Part shown: in pieces, positions 1 to 5,633 of the stretch
Layout of the letters: each line of letters starts with the position of its first letter
How positions within the stretch are numbered: the stretch's first letter is position 1
Assembly (NCBI GenBank): GCA_011064905.1
Contig: JAAKFW010000106.1
Coordinates: 1 to 5,796, forward strand
Reading direction: 5' to 3'
Length of the DNA stretch: 5,796 nt
DNA from: Candidatus Anoxychlamydiales bacterium
GTDB taxonomy: Bacteria > Chlamydiota > Chlamydiia > Chlamydiales > SM23-39
Translations under genes and position numbers: made by a program
Notes under the pieces: model-generated
Database searches by the model: none
What the model was told of the DNA's origin: nothing
Seen by the model: only the letters and a program-made list of their open reading frames with translations

Positions 1-351
1 TTGAGAGTTTTGTAATTCTTGAAGCACTTGTCCTAAAGGAGTTTTTGCTTCAAAGAGTCTATTTTTAAACGTATCTCTAAGAAAGGTCTCTTCTCTTACT
101 CGGCTCATAAGCCTTGAATCTTGCTCTTTTAACAATCTATTTACTAGATTCTCTATATTAGAAGTATCCATATATTTGTATTTTTTATGAACTCTATCAA
201 AATAGTTTGTGAAATCTTTGGCAGGATCAAGAGAATTCCTCTCTCCATTAAATTTTGATCCAAAGATCGATCCTTTGGGAGATGTATCAATAAATGCTTG
301 AGCCGATTGTTGAGCTAAAACTTGTCCAGGCGCTTGATGTATAATAGCCAT
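1..351 (-). CDS. Hypothetical protein, N-terminal part (broken by window edge)
   Basis: An open frame of 117 codons runs from an ATG at 349-351 to the left edge without a stop, so only the N-terminus is seen and the C-terminus lies outside the window. The start is supported by a good Shine-Dalgarno match (AAGGA, plus-strand positions 359-363) about 7 nt upstream and by the non-coding DNA beyond it. The protein begins MAIIHQAPGQVLAQQSAQAF. It has no signal peptide and no membrane segment. The first 45 residues are polar and glycine/serine/glutamine-containing. From about residue 46 it is highly charged (Lys, Arg, Asp, Glu) and looks mostly helical, as in DTSNIENLVNRLLKEQDSRL. I do not recognise the family. 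In a chlamydia-like organism such a cytosolic helical protein could be structural, regulatory or a secreted effector, but nothing in the sequence decides between these. It lies downstream of tgt in the same direction, after a 157-nt gap with its own candidate promoter elements, so it is probably a separate transcription unit. Confidence 0.8.
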   Translation of the reverse strand, partial: MAIIHQAPGQVLAQQSAQAFIDTSPKGSIFGSKFNGERNSLDPAKDFTNYFDRVHKKYKYMDTSNIENLVNRLLKEQDSRLMSRVREETFLRDTFKNRLFEAKTPLGQVLQELQNSQ

Positions 352-357
352 AATAAA

Positions 358-363
358 TTCCTT
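358..363 (-). promoter_or_regulatory. Ribosome binding site of the left-edge gene
   Basis: AAGGAA on the minus strand ends 6 nt before the ATG at 349-351. It is one of the few clear Shine-Dalgarno sites in the window and fixes the start of this gene. Confidence 0.7.
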
Positions 364-371
364 ATGTTTGC

Positions 372-443
372 ATTATATTTTAAAAAAAGTGTTTACATCA
401 TTATATGTTATCAAGAAAAAGTAAACATTTATTTTGAATTTTA
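372..443 (-). promoter_or_regulatory. Candidate promoter region of the left-edge gene, with an inverted repeat
   Basis: Three possible -10 boxes are seen on the minus strand. TATAAT at 400-405 would give a leader of about 42 nt. A second TATAAT lies at 372-377, almost touching the ribosome binding site. TAAAAT at 438-443 is preceded by TGC, an extended -10 form. A TTGACT lies at 465-470, but its spacing to the nearest good -10 (21 nt) is too long. The 400-405 box lies between the arms of a perfect 7-bp inverted repeat, TGTTTAC at 390-396 and GTAAACA at 421-427, which could be an operator. Which box is used cannot be decided from sequence. Confidence 0.4.
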
Positions 444-508
444 GCACTCAATCTACGACCGAAAAGTCAATTGTTTAAAAATAAATTGATAAAAAAAACA
501 AGATCTTT

Positions 509-1639
509 TTAAATCTCACCAATTAGAATTTTTTCTCTAATATCTTTCATATACCGGGCCATAAAATGAAGATTATGAATACTCGCTAAACTAAGAGCTG
601 TGAGCTCCTTTGCTTTAAATAGATGATGCAAATATGAAAGAGTAAAATTTTTACAGGTATAACATGAGCAATTTTTATCTATTGGATTAAAATTTTGCTC
701 ATTTTCTTTTTTTGTAAGCTTTATCCCTTTTTTATTGGTTAAAACAAATCCATGCCGAGCAGCTTTTGTTGGATAAGAACTATCAAAAGTATCTATGCCC
801 AATGGAATACACTCTTCTAGAGATGAAATATCTCCAATACCGAGAAGATGATTTGGTTTATCAATAGGTAGATGCTTCATAGTAAATGTTAGCATTTCAA
901 TCATCTCTTTTTTATTTTTTCCAACAGAGCCCCCTATTGCAAAACCATCAAAATCAAGACTTGATAAATATTTAGAGCTTTCTTCTCTTAAATCTTTATT
1001 TATACCACCGTGAATAACAGCATACATAGCTTGATTTTGTCTGTTTTTTAAATGGCAATCTAAAGATCTTTTTTCCCATCTATGGGTCCTGTCTAGAGAC
1101 TTTTTTAAAGCTTTTAAATCCATGTGATAGGGAGGGAGTTCATCTAAGGGTATGATTATATCAGATGCTATATCTTTTTGAGCTTGAATTGAGCTCTCTG
1201 GAGTTAAAAGAATCTTTGTTCCATCTCTATAAGATCTAAAAGTAGCTCCTTCTTCTGTTATTTTTAAAAGAGTGCAGTTTGTTTTTTTTGCGCCTTTGCT
1301 CTTTAGCTCAGATGCAACAGAACCGAATGCTAGAGAAAACACCTGAAAACCACCAGAGTCAGTTATAATTGGCATATCTCTATTTATAAATTTGTGTATC
1401 CCTCCGGCCTTTTTAATAAGTTTTGAGCCCGGTTGCAAGATTAGATGATAAGTATTACAAAACATTAGATCTAGCCCAATAGATTCTATCATTTTATTAT
1501 CTAGAGCTTTTATAGTGCCATTTGTACCAACAGCTACGAAACTTGGAGTGTTAATAATCCCGTGGGGAGTATAGATTTTTCCAACTCTTGCTTTTGATTT
1601 TTTAGAGCTGTAGATAACTTCAAATTTAAATTCATTCAT
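509..1639 (-). CDS. tgt: tRNA-guanine transglycosylase, chlamydial type (probably queuine-inserting)
   Basis: This 376-residue protein has the full length of bacterial Tgt. Tgt is a cytosolic zinc enzyme that swaps guanine-34 of tRNAs with GUN anticodons for a queuosine-family base. Visible landmarks are the base-binding Asp94 in TDSGGFQVFS, a second base-binding Asp166 in LDELPPYH, and the nucleophile Asp286 in FDSSYPTKAARHG. The zinc ligands are Cys324, Cys326, Cys329 and His355; the last two are 26 residues apart, as in Zymomonas Tgt. The substrate pocket is atypical. Cys158 (Zymomonas numbering) is Leu168, and Gln203 is His210 in VIHGG. The loop usually read GGLAVGE is GGSVGK, one residue shorter and without Glu235. 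As I remember it, the Chlamydia trachomatis enzyme shares these changes and accepts queuine directly. Queuine use is therefore inferred; membership of the family is certain. The ATG lies inside the end of yhhQ (8-nt overlap) and has no clear Shine-Dalgarno site, so translation is probably coupled to yhhQ. Confidence 0.96.
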   Translation of the reverse strand: MNEFKFEVIYSSKKSKARVGKIYTPHGIINTPSFVAVGTNGTIKALDNKMIESIGLDLMFCNTYHLILQPGSKLIKKAGGIHKFINRDMPIITDSGGFQVFSLAFGSVASELKSKGAKKTNCTLLKITEEGATFRSYRDGTKILLTPESSIQAQKDIASDIIIPLDELPPYHMDLKALKKSLDRTHRWEKRSLDCHLKNRQNQAMYAVIHGGINKDLREESSKYLSSLDFDGFAIGGSVGKNKKEMIEMLTFTMKHLPIDKPNHLLGIGDISSLEECIPLGIDTFDSSYPTKAARHGFVLTNKKGIKLTKKENEQNFNPIDKNCSCYTCKNFTLSYLHHLFKAKELTALSLASIHNLHFMARYMKDIREKILIGEI

Positions 1640-2336
1640 ATATTTTTTCGTTTTCGTTTTCGTTTTCGTTTTTGTTTTCGTTTTTCATAAAATATTTAGA
1701 GAGTTTCATAAAAGATGCACTAAAAATAATTACTAAGCTTTTTATAATAAAACTAAATAAAATTATATCAAAAATATGATCTACTATACCCCACAGGGCT
1801 AAAAAGCTAAACAATAGAGTATCTATAGACTGAACTACTATCGAAGATATCCCCATACGAAGAGGAAGATATTTAGCTTTAAATATTTTTTTTAAAAATG
1901 AAAAAAAATAGATATCTAATCTTTGGGTTAGAAAAAATGCTACCATAGAAGAAATAATAATCCTAGGAGACGATGATAATATATTTTGAAAAGACGCATG
2001 GGTAGTATCTAAATGACTTGGAATATACAAAAGATGTATCTTTGACATCACTAAAAAAAATAGCATAGAAAAAAAAGTAATTTTTATAGTTTTTATAGCA
2101 ATTTCTTTTCCAAAGTATTCTTGGAGTAGATTTTGAGAGAAAATTGCTCCTATAATAAATACATCTGTAGCAGTAACCGTTTTAGTAAATAGATCTATTT
2201 GTTTGATAACAAACAAATTAGCAATCAAAGCCAGTATCGCTGCAAAAACAAGTAGATAATTTTTCCCAAGCCTGAGTGCTACAAATAAAAATAAAATTAC
2301 TAATAAAATGTGAATTAAAAATAAAATTTCGTTCAT
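1632..2336 (-). CDS. yhhQ: Queuosine-precursor transporter, VUT/YhhQ family (probable queuine importer)
   Basis: This 234-residue inner-membrane protein has six or seven hydrophobic segments, roughly at residues 4-20, 26-46, 57-75, 84-106, 124-140, 163-185 and 190-212. The family is recognised from overall pattern, including ATDVFIIGAIFSQNLLQEYFGK (about residues 56-77, the region of the family's acidic ATD/QEYFG motif) and VVQSIDTLLFSFLALWG in the penultimate segment. Escherichia coli YhhQ imports preQ0 and preQ1, and the Chlamydia trachomatis homologue is reported to work with queuine. The neighbouring tgt makes the assignment firm; the exact substrate is inferred. The C-terminus is an unusual hydrophilic tail (residues 218-234) of alternating Asn, Glu and Lys, encoded by a hexanucleotide repeat. 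The stop codon lies inside the tgt start region. No Shine-Dalgarno site precedes the ATG, but an extended -10 promoter lies about 30 nt upstream. Confidence 0.9.
   Translation of the reverse strand: MNEILFLIHILLVILFLFVALRLGKNYLLVFAAILALIANLFVIKQIDLFTKTVTATDVFIIGAIFSQNLLQEYFGKEIAIKTIKITFFSMLFFLVMSKIHLLYIPSHLDTTHASFQNILSSSPRIIISSMVAFFLTQRLDIYFFSFLKKIFKAKYLPLRMGISSIVVQSIDTLLFSFLALWGIVDHIFDIILFSFIIKSLVIIFSASFMKLSKYFMKNENKNENENENEKIYE
1645..1680 (-). repeat. Hexanucleotide tandem repeat (GAAAAC-type, six units)
   Basis: On the plus strand the unit TTTTCG is repeated at 1645, 1651, 1657, 1663 and 1675. The unit at 1669 is a variant, TTTTTG (C to T). On the coding strand this encodes the alternating Asn/Glu/Lys tail of YhhQ and ends only 6 nt before the tgt start codon. 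Because the unit is 6 bp, gain or loss of units changes the tail by two residues without shifting frame. It therefore would not switch yhhQ on or off, but it could alter the mRNA just upstream of the tgt start. Confidence 0.93.
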
Positions 2337-2365
2337 TCTAAGTTTTTCGATAAATATTTCTAAAG

Positions 2366-2395
2366 ATTATAGCAAAAACTAGCAGTTATAGACAA
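2366..2395 (-). promoter_or_regulatory. Candidate promoter of the yhhQ-tgt operon
   Basis: On the minus strand TTGTCT (2390-2395; 4 of 6 matches to TTGACA) is followed by an 18-nt spacer and a perfect TATAAT (2366-2371). The -10 is preceded by TGC, the extended -10 form. Transcription would start near 2359, giving a leader of about 23 nt before the yhhQ ATG at 2334-2336. The -35 overlaps the last codons of the upstream small secreted protein gene. This is the best promoter match in the window and suggests yhhQ-tgt can be expressed independently of the peptidase unit. Confidence 0.6.
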
Positions 2396-2784
2396 TTAAT
2401 AGGATCGAAATAGATGCGATCTTCTAAAATATATAAAAAGCCATAATCTTCATCATTTATATAAAGAGAATATCTACCATCAGGAATATTAGAGCTTCTT
2501 CTCAAAGTAAAAGAACCTTTATATGGGCCTACACTCTCTTGTGATCTTCTATTAGTATCTACCTCTACATAGAGATCTATTATCCCATCATGAGAAAACG
2601 TTGATTTTTCTATATCAACTTTAGATAGTTTAAATACGCCAAAAGAACTTTGATCTTGAAAAGTTCTCATATTAATTTTAAAAGATCTTCCCTTATCTTC
2701 AACTTCAACAAAAAGCTCTTGAGCAGATGAAATCAGAGGAAAAACAGCTAAAACAAGAAAAGTAAAAAATTTAATTTTTTGCAT
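2386..2784 (-). CDS. Small secreted protein of unknown function
   Basis: This 132-residue protein has a clear Sec signal peptide. A Lys-containing start (MQKIK) is followed by a hydrophobic core FFTFLVLAVFPLI and a likely signal peptidase I site after SSA at residue 21, leaving about 111 mature residues. There is no lipobox cysteine, so it is probably soluble in the periplasm or exported. The mature part alternates hydrophobic and polar residues (LFVEVED, GIIDLYVEVDT, GRYSLYIND, YGFLYILEDRIYF), which suggests a small beta-sheet domain. The only cysteine is Cys131, next to last. I do not recognise the family. The gene starts 3 nt after the stop of the S9 peptidase and has no Shine-Dalgarno site of its own, so it is almost surely co-transcribed and probably translationally coupled. 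A role with the peptidase (partner, inhibitor or substrate-binding accessory) is possible but rests on position alone. Confidence 0.85.
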   Translation of the reverse strand: MQKIKFFTFLVLAVFPLISSAQELFVEVEDKGRSFKINMRTFQDQSSFGVFKLSKVDIEKSTFSHDGIIDLYVEVDTNRRSQESVGPYKGSFTLRRSSNIPDGRYSLYINDEDYGFLYILEDRIYFDPINCL

Positions 2785-2787
2785 ATT

Positions 2788-4758
2788 TTATTTTAAATTT
2801 TGAATGGTTATAGGCTCAATCTCATCTGGCAAATCAAGCCCAAAGATTTTTGAATAAAAATATAGCTCAGAGTCTATTGCTTTTTGTATATTTTCTGCGT
2901 TTCTAAAACCGTGACCTTCTTTTTCAAATAACAAATAAGCAGTTGGTAGCTTTTTTTTATTTAAAGCATCAAACATAAGTTTCGCTTGATTCGGCGGTAC
3001 AATTTTATCATCCTCCCCTTGAAATAAGATAATTGGGCAAGATAGTTGGTCAATAAAATTAATTGGAGATCTCTCAAAATAAACTTGTTTTTTTTCTGGA
3101 TATTTACCAAGAAGTTTTTCATCATATTTAGCTTCAAATTTATGAGTATCTGAATGAAATACTTCTAGATCACTAATCCCATAGTATGACGCTCCAACTT
3201 TAAATATATCTCTAAAGGTTAAAGCAGCGAGCGTTGTATAGCCTCCGGCTGATCCCCCTCTAATGATTAGTTTATTTTCATCAACTAAGTTTTTTTTAGC
3301 TAAATATAGAGCTGCATTAGCACAATCATCAACATCTAAAATCCCCCAATTACCGTAGAGCCTTTCTCTATATTCTCTTCCATAGCCAGTAGAACCTGAA
3401 TAGTTAACATCTGCAAAAGCAAAGCCTCTAGACGTCCAGTATTGAATCTCTAAATTTAAAATAGCCCTTGATTGAGCAGTTGGTCCTCCATGTGATTTCA
3501 CAATAAGAGGTGGCTTTTCATTTTTCTTAGCTAAAAAATCATTATTTTTTGGAGGATAATAGATCATATAAGCTGTTTTATTATTCTCAGTTGGAAATTC
3601 TAAATATTCAGGCGTGGATATATATCTTGAATCTATATTTAGCTCTCTTGATTTTTTTAAAACTTCAAATTCTTGGGCTTTTAAATCTAAACTGACAATA
3701 GAGGTTGCCTTTGATGCAGAAGCGCCAATAAATAGGGCTTGCGACTCTTTTACGACTAGATTTGAAATATATGTAAACTCAGTTTTTATATCATCTAGCT
3801 TTTTATTCTTTAGATCAATAACTGCTAAATGATCAAAGCCGTCTTTATTATATGTGCAAACGATATATGTTTTGTCTCTATCATAATAAAAATCATAAGT
3901 TGACATTCCAAAAACCCAAAGAGGTAGGCCGAATTCAGCATCCATTGGATAGATGGGCTCTATAGTTTCATTTGAATATTTATAAAGATTCCAAAAGTTT
4001 GTTTTATCTGAAACAAAATACAGATCTCCATCCTTAGAAAATCTCGGTTGGAAGATAGATTCATTTTCAGAGCCTGCGACTTTTTTTAAATTTTTTAAAT
4101 CTCCATTATCTTCTATATCAGCTAGCCAAAGCTCTGCTGCATCCCAAGGCATATCCGGATGATTCCATGCTAAAAATGCTAGTTTTTTATTATCAGGTGA
4201 AATCGCTAAAGATGAATAAAAATCAAAGCCCTCGGCTATTTTTGTAACTCTCTGATCTTCATCTATTTTTACAATGGAATTTATAACTTCGTTTTCCAAA
4301 TGTTCTTCTTGTACTGAGAAAATTAAGTTTCTTGTTCCATCTATAATAAAATTTGCATATCTATCTGTTGCAACATCAGTGATTGGAAAATAATTACCCT
4401 TTTTATTTTTTTTATAGATTCTTTGATCTACAAAATTAGAAAAATAGATCTCCCCTTTATTTGCTATAAAAGATAGCCCCCCGTATTCATGAACCTTTGT
4501 TCTTGCATTGAATTTTTTATCCAACACCTCATCAAAAGTTTTTCCGTTGAATTTTAAAATTGTTGATCTTCCTTTCTCAGATGGTCTCATCTCTGATATA
4601 TAAAAATCGTTACCATCTACAAAAATATCTGAAAATTTGATTGCACCTTCAGTTAATATTTTTGAGGTTATAGGAGATTTCCAAGAGCCATAATATTCAT
4701 CATTCGCCATAACATTAACCAAGGGTAAAATTAATAATAGTTTGAATAAAAATTTCAT
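2788..4758 (-). CDS. Secreted S9-family (prolyl oligopeptidase-type) serine peptidase
   Basis: From the ATG at 4756-4758 the protein has 656 residues, normal for the acylaminoacyl-peptidase-like S9 group. Residues 1-18 are a Sec signal peptide (MKFLFK, hydrophobic core LLLILPLVNV, cleavage after VMA), so it acts outside the cytoplasm. Residues about 25-385 are the beta-propeller, with repeats such as AISPDNKKLAF and FQPRFSKDGDLYFVSD. Residues about 390-645 are the alpha/beta-hydrolase domain, with SHGGP (oxyanion region), FADVNYSGSTGYGREYRE and RGGSAGGY. The catalytic triad is Ser503, Asp584 (in FQGEDDKIVPP) and His616 (in EKEGHGF). The family cleaves oligopeptides; the exact specificity cannot be read here. 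The frame stays open to a TTG at 4768-4770, but the ATG gives the better signal peptide. Neither has a Shine-Dalgarno site. The gene is followed 3 nt later by a small secreted protein. Loss of function is unlikely because all catalytic residues are intact. Confidence 0.93.
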   Translation of the reverse strand: MKFLFKLLLILPLVNVMANDEYYGSWKSPITSKILTEGAIKFSDIFVDGNDFYISEMRPSEKGRSTILKFNGKTFDEVLDKKFNARTKVHEYGGLSFIANKGEIYFSNFVDQRIYKKNKKGNYFPITDVATDRYANFIIDGTRNLIFSVQEEHLENEVINSIVKIDEDQRVTKIAEGFDFYSSLAISPDNKKLAFLAWNHPDMPWDAAELWLADIEDNGDLKNLKKVAGSENESIFQPRFSKDGDLYFVSDKTNFWNLYKYSNETIEPIYPMDAEFGLPLWVFGMSTYDFYYDRDKTYIVCTYNKDGFDHLAVIDLKNKKLDDIKTEFTYISNLVVKESQALFIGASASKATSIVSLDLKAQEFEVLKKSRELNIDSRYISTPEYLEFPTENNKTAYMIYYPPKNNDFLAKKNEKPPLIVKSHGGPTAQSRAILNLEIQYWTSRGFAFADVNYSGSTGYGREYRERLYGNWGILDVDDCANAALYLAKKNLVDENKLIIRGGSAGGYTTLAALTFRDIFKVGASYYGISDLEVFHSDTHKFEAKYDEKLLGKYPEKKQVYFERSPINFIDQLSCPIILFQGEDDKIVPPNQAKLMFDALNKKKLPTAYLLFEKEGHGFRNAENIQKAIDSELYFYSKIFGLDLPDEIEPITIQNLK

Positions 4759-4775
4759 ATAGGATAACAAAGTAC

Positions 4776-4802
4776 ATGATATAGAAAAAAAAGGAAACTC
4801 AA
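4776..4802 (-). promoter_or_regulatory. Weak candidate promoter of the S9 peptidase unit
   Basis: On the minus strand TTGAGT (4797-4802) is followed by a 15-nt T-rich spacer and TATCAT (4776-4781). It would give a leader of only about 11 nt before the ATG at 4756-4758, matching the absence of a ribosome binding site. The short spacer makes it a weak match, but some promoter is expected here if the hairpin upstream terminates transcription. Confidence 0.25.
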
Positions 4803-4808
4803 AATAAG

Positions 4809-4834
4809 AAAAAAAATATCTAACTAGATTAGAT
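4809..4834 (-). terminator. Possible intrinsic terminator overlapping the stop of the DUF6622-like gene
   Basis: On the minus strand ATCTAA (4829-4834) and TTAGAT (4818-4823) can pair as a 6-bp stem around a 5-nt loop. The stem is followed by an A and then eight Ts (4809-4816). The stem has only one G-C pair, so it is weak. It begins inside the last codon and includes the TAA stop. Partial termination is plausible, with some read-through into the peptidase gene. Confidence 0.4.
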
Positions 4835-5347
4835 GCTTATCAAGTTTGTGGATTCAGCTTTTTTGAACTTATAATAATATAAAAAAGTTCTTCCTAAAAA
4901 CATCCCAAAAGAGAGCGTTGTTGCCATAATATATCTATTAAAAAAGCTAGAATCATCCAAAACACTTGGATCTTTCCCTATTAGAAACCCAAAATAAAAT
5001 TTTAGAGAAAAACTAATCAAAATCAAAAAAAGAGTAGAATATGTCCCTGGAAGCTTTAATAAATTATTTTTTTTATCAGCAATAATTTGAGTTTTACTAA
5101 AAATAATAACACTTAGAAAAACACCAATAATCGTTGAAGTTATCCAAACAAGAGATGTAAAAAAATTAATATTACCAACTAGTCTTTGAATACTAAAAAT
5201 AAAAAATACTAGAGGAAGTATAAACATTTTTTTTAAAGAGACAACTCTTGGTTTAAAAGCTTTAAAACCAACAAAAAGGAGATAAGTGAGTAATGGCCAA
5301 ACCCAAAGAGGCGGTCCTTTAAAAATTTGTATAAAAGCATTTAACAT
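4829..5347 (-). CDS. Multi-pass membrane protein, DUF6622-like
   Basis: This 172-residue protein has four to five hydrophobic segments, roughly at residues 14-29, 40-55, 64-84, 103-122 and 137-157. It begins MLNAFIQIFKGPPLWVWPLL and contains the basic stretch FKPRVVSLKKMFILP at about residues 31-45 and LPGTYSTLFLILISFSLKF at about 99-117. These resemble the pattern of DUF6622 proteins (an early PxWVW, then RxVSLxxxxxLP, then LPGS and a late KY/KF), recalled from memory and not searched. The function of that family is unknown, and the protein could instead be an unrelated small membrane protein. No catalytic motif is visible. The ATG at 5345-5347 has a weak AAGG about 10 nt upstream. The gene is divergent from the EamA-type transporter gene and lies upstream of the peptidase gene in the same direction, separated by a hairpin with a T-tract. 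Confidence 0.82.
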   Translation of the reverse strand: MLNAFIQIFKGPPLWVWPLLTYLLFVGFKAFKPRVVSLKKMFILPLVFFIFSIQRLVGNINFFTSLVWITSTIIGVFLSVIIFSKTQIIADKKNNLLKLPGTYSTLFLILISFSLKFYFGFLIGKDPSVLDDSSFFNRYIMATTLSFGMFLGRTFLYYYKFKKAESTNLISI

Positions 5348-5362
5348 TTTAGGTATACCTTT

Positions 5363-5368
5363 AGTATA
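5363..5368 (-). promoter_or_regulatory. Candidate -10 box of the DUF6622-like gene
   Basis: TATACT on the minus strand lies 15 nt before the ATG at 5345-5347, leaving a very short leader. No convincing -35 is seen at 15-18 nt upstream; the sequence there is A/T-rich. Low confidence. Confidence 0.3.
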
Positions 5369-5412
5369 AATTTATTAAACTTGTTTGATTTGAAAGGAAA
5401 ATATCAAATTTC

Positions 5413-5476
5413 ACTGATTTACACAAGATGTAAAATAATTACTAATCAGTAACTTGCGATCAATCCTCCAATGATC
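5413..5476. repeat. Cluster of inverted repeats in the divergent intergenic region
   Basis: Three imperfectly nested palindromic elements lie together. ACTGATT (5413-5419) pairs with AATCAGT (5444-5450). TTTACA (5418-5423) pairs with TGTAAA (5429-5434). GATCA (5458-5462) pairs with TGATC (5472-5476). A run of eight Ts follows at 5483-5490. They lie between two divergent genes, where regulator sites are expected, but the arms are short and chance is possible in such AT-rich DNA. The rest of the 286-nt gap holds only A/T-rich DNA and promoter-like elements. Confidence 0.35.
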
Positions 5477-5572
5477 TGAAACTTTTTTTTGATTAAGAAC
5501 TTTTTCTATTTCAAAAAATAAATTTAAAATTTTATATATCTATTCATTTTTTATGATTTTCCACATATTTTA

Positions 5573-5601
5573 TTGTGAAAAGATCTCATTTTAGCTATCC
5601 T
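5573..5601 (+). promoter_or_regulatory. Candidate promoter of the EamA-type transporter gene
   Basis: TTGTGA (5573-5578) is followed by a 17-nt spacer and TATCCT (5596-5601), each matching consensus at 4 of 6 positions. Transcription would start near 5608, giving a leader of about 26 nt that includes the ribosome binding site at 5617-5624. Confidence 0.4.
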
Positions 5602-5616
5602 TTACTCAAATCTTTC

Positions 5617-5624
5617 AAAAGAGG
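5617..5624 (+). promoter_or_regulatory. Ribosome binding site of the EamA-type transporter gene
   Basis: AAAAGAGG lies 9 nt before the ATG at 5634-5636. It decides the start of this gene over an overlapping frame that begins with GTG at 5575. Confidence 0.65.
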
Positions 5625-5633
5625 TATTTTAAA

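Noticed and set aside
260..278. Inverted repeat CCAAAG/CTTTGG around a 7-nt loop containing ATCGATC
   Set aside because: It lies within the left-edge coding region and encodes ordinary residues (around Pro25-Gly31); the palindrome is short and no function is suggested.
484..511. Intrinsic terminator after tgt
   Set aside because: There is a run of eight Ts on the minus strand (491-498), but the AAGATCTTG just before it is a palindrome without a loop and no stable G/C-containing stem is visible.
2337..2385. Riboswitch such as a preQ1 aptamer before yhhQ
   Set aside because: The leader predicted from the promoter is only about 23 nt, A/T-rich and lacks the C-rich loop and A-rich tail pattern of a preQ1 riboswitch; it is too short to hold one.
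3614..3832. Plus-strand open frame of 72 codons inside the peptidase gene
   Set aside because: It lies wholly opposite a well-supported S9 peptidase with intact motifs, has no ribosome binding site and encodes no recognisable domain; it is a shadow frame.
4759..4770. TTG at 4768-4770 as the start of the S9 peptidase
   Set aside because: It adds four residues before a classical Lys-containing signal peptide start and has no Shine-Dalgarno site; the ATG at 4756-4758 is more natural.
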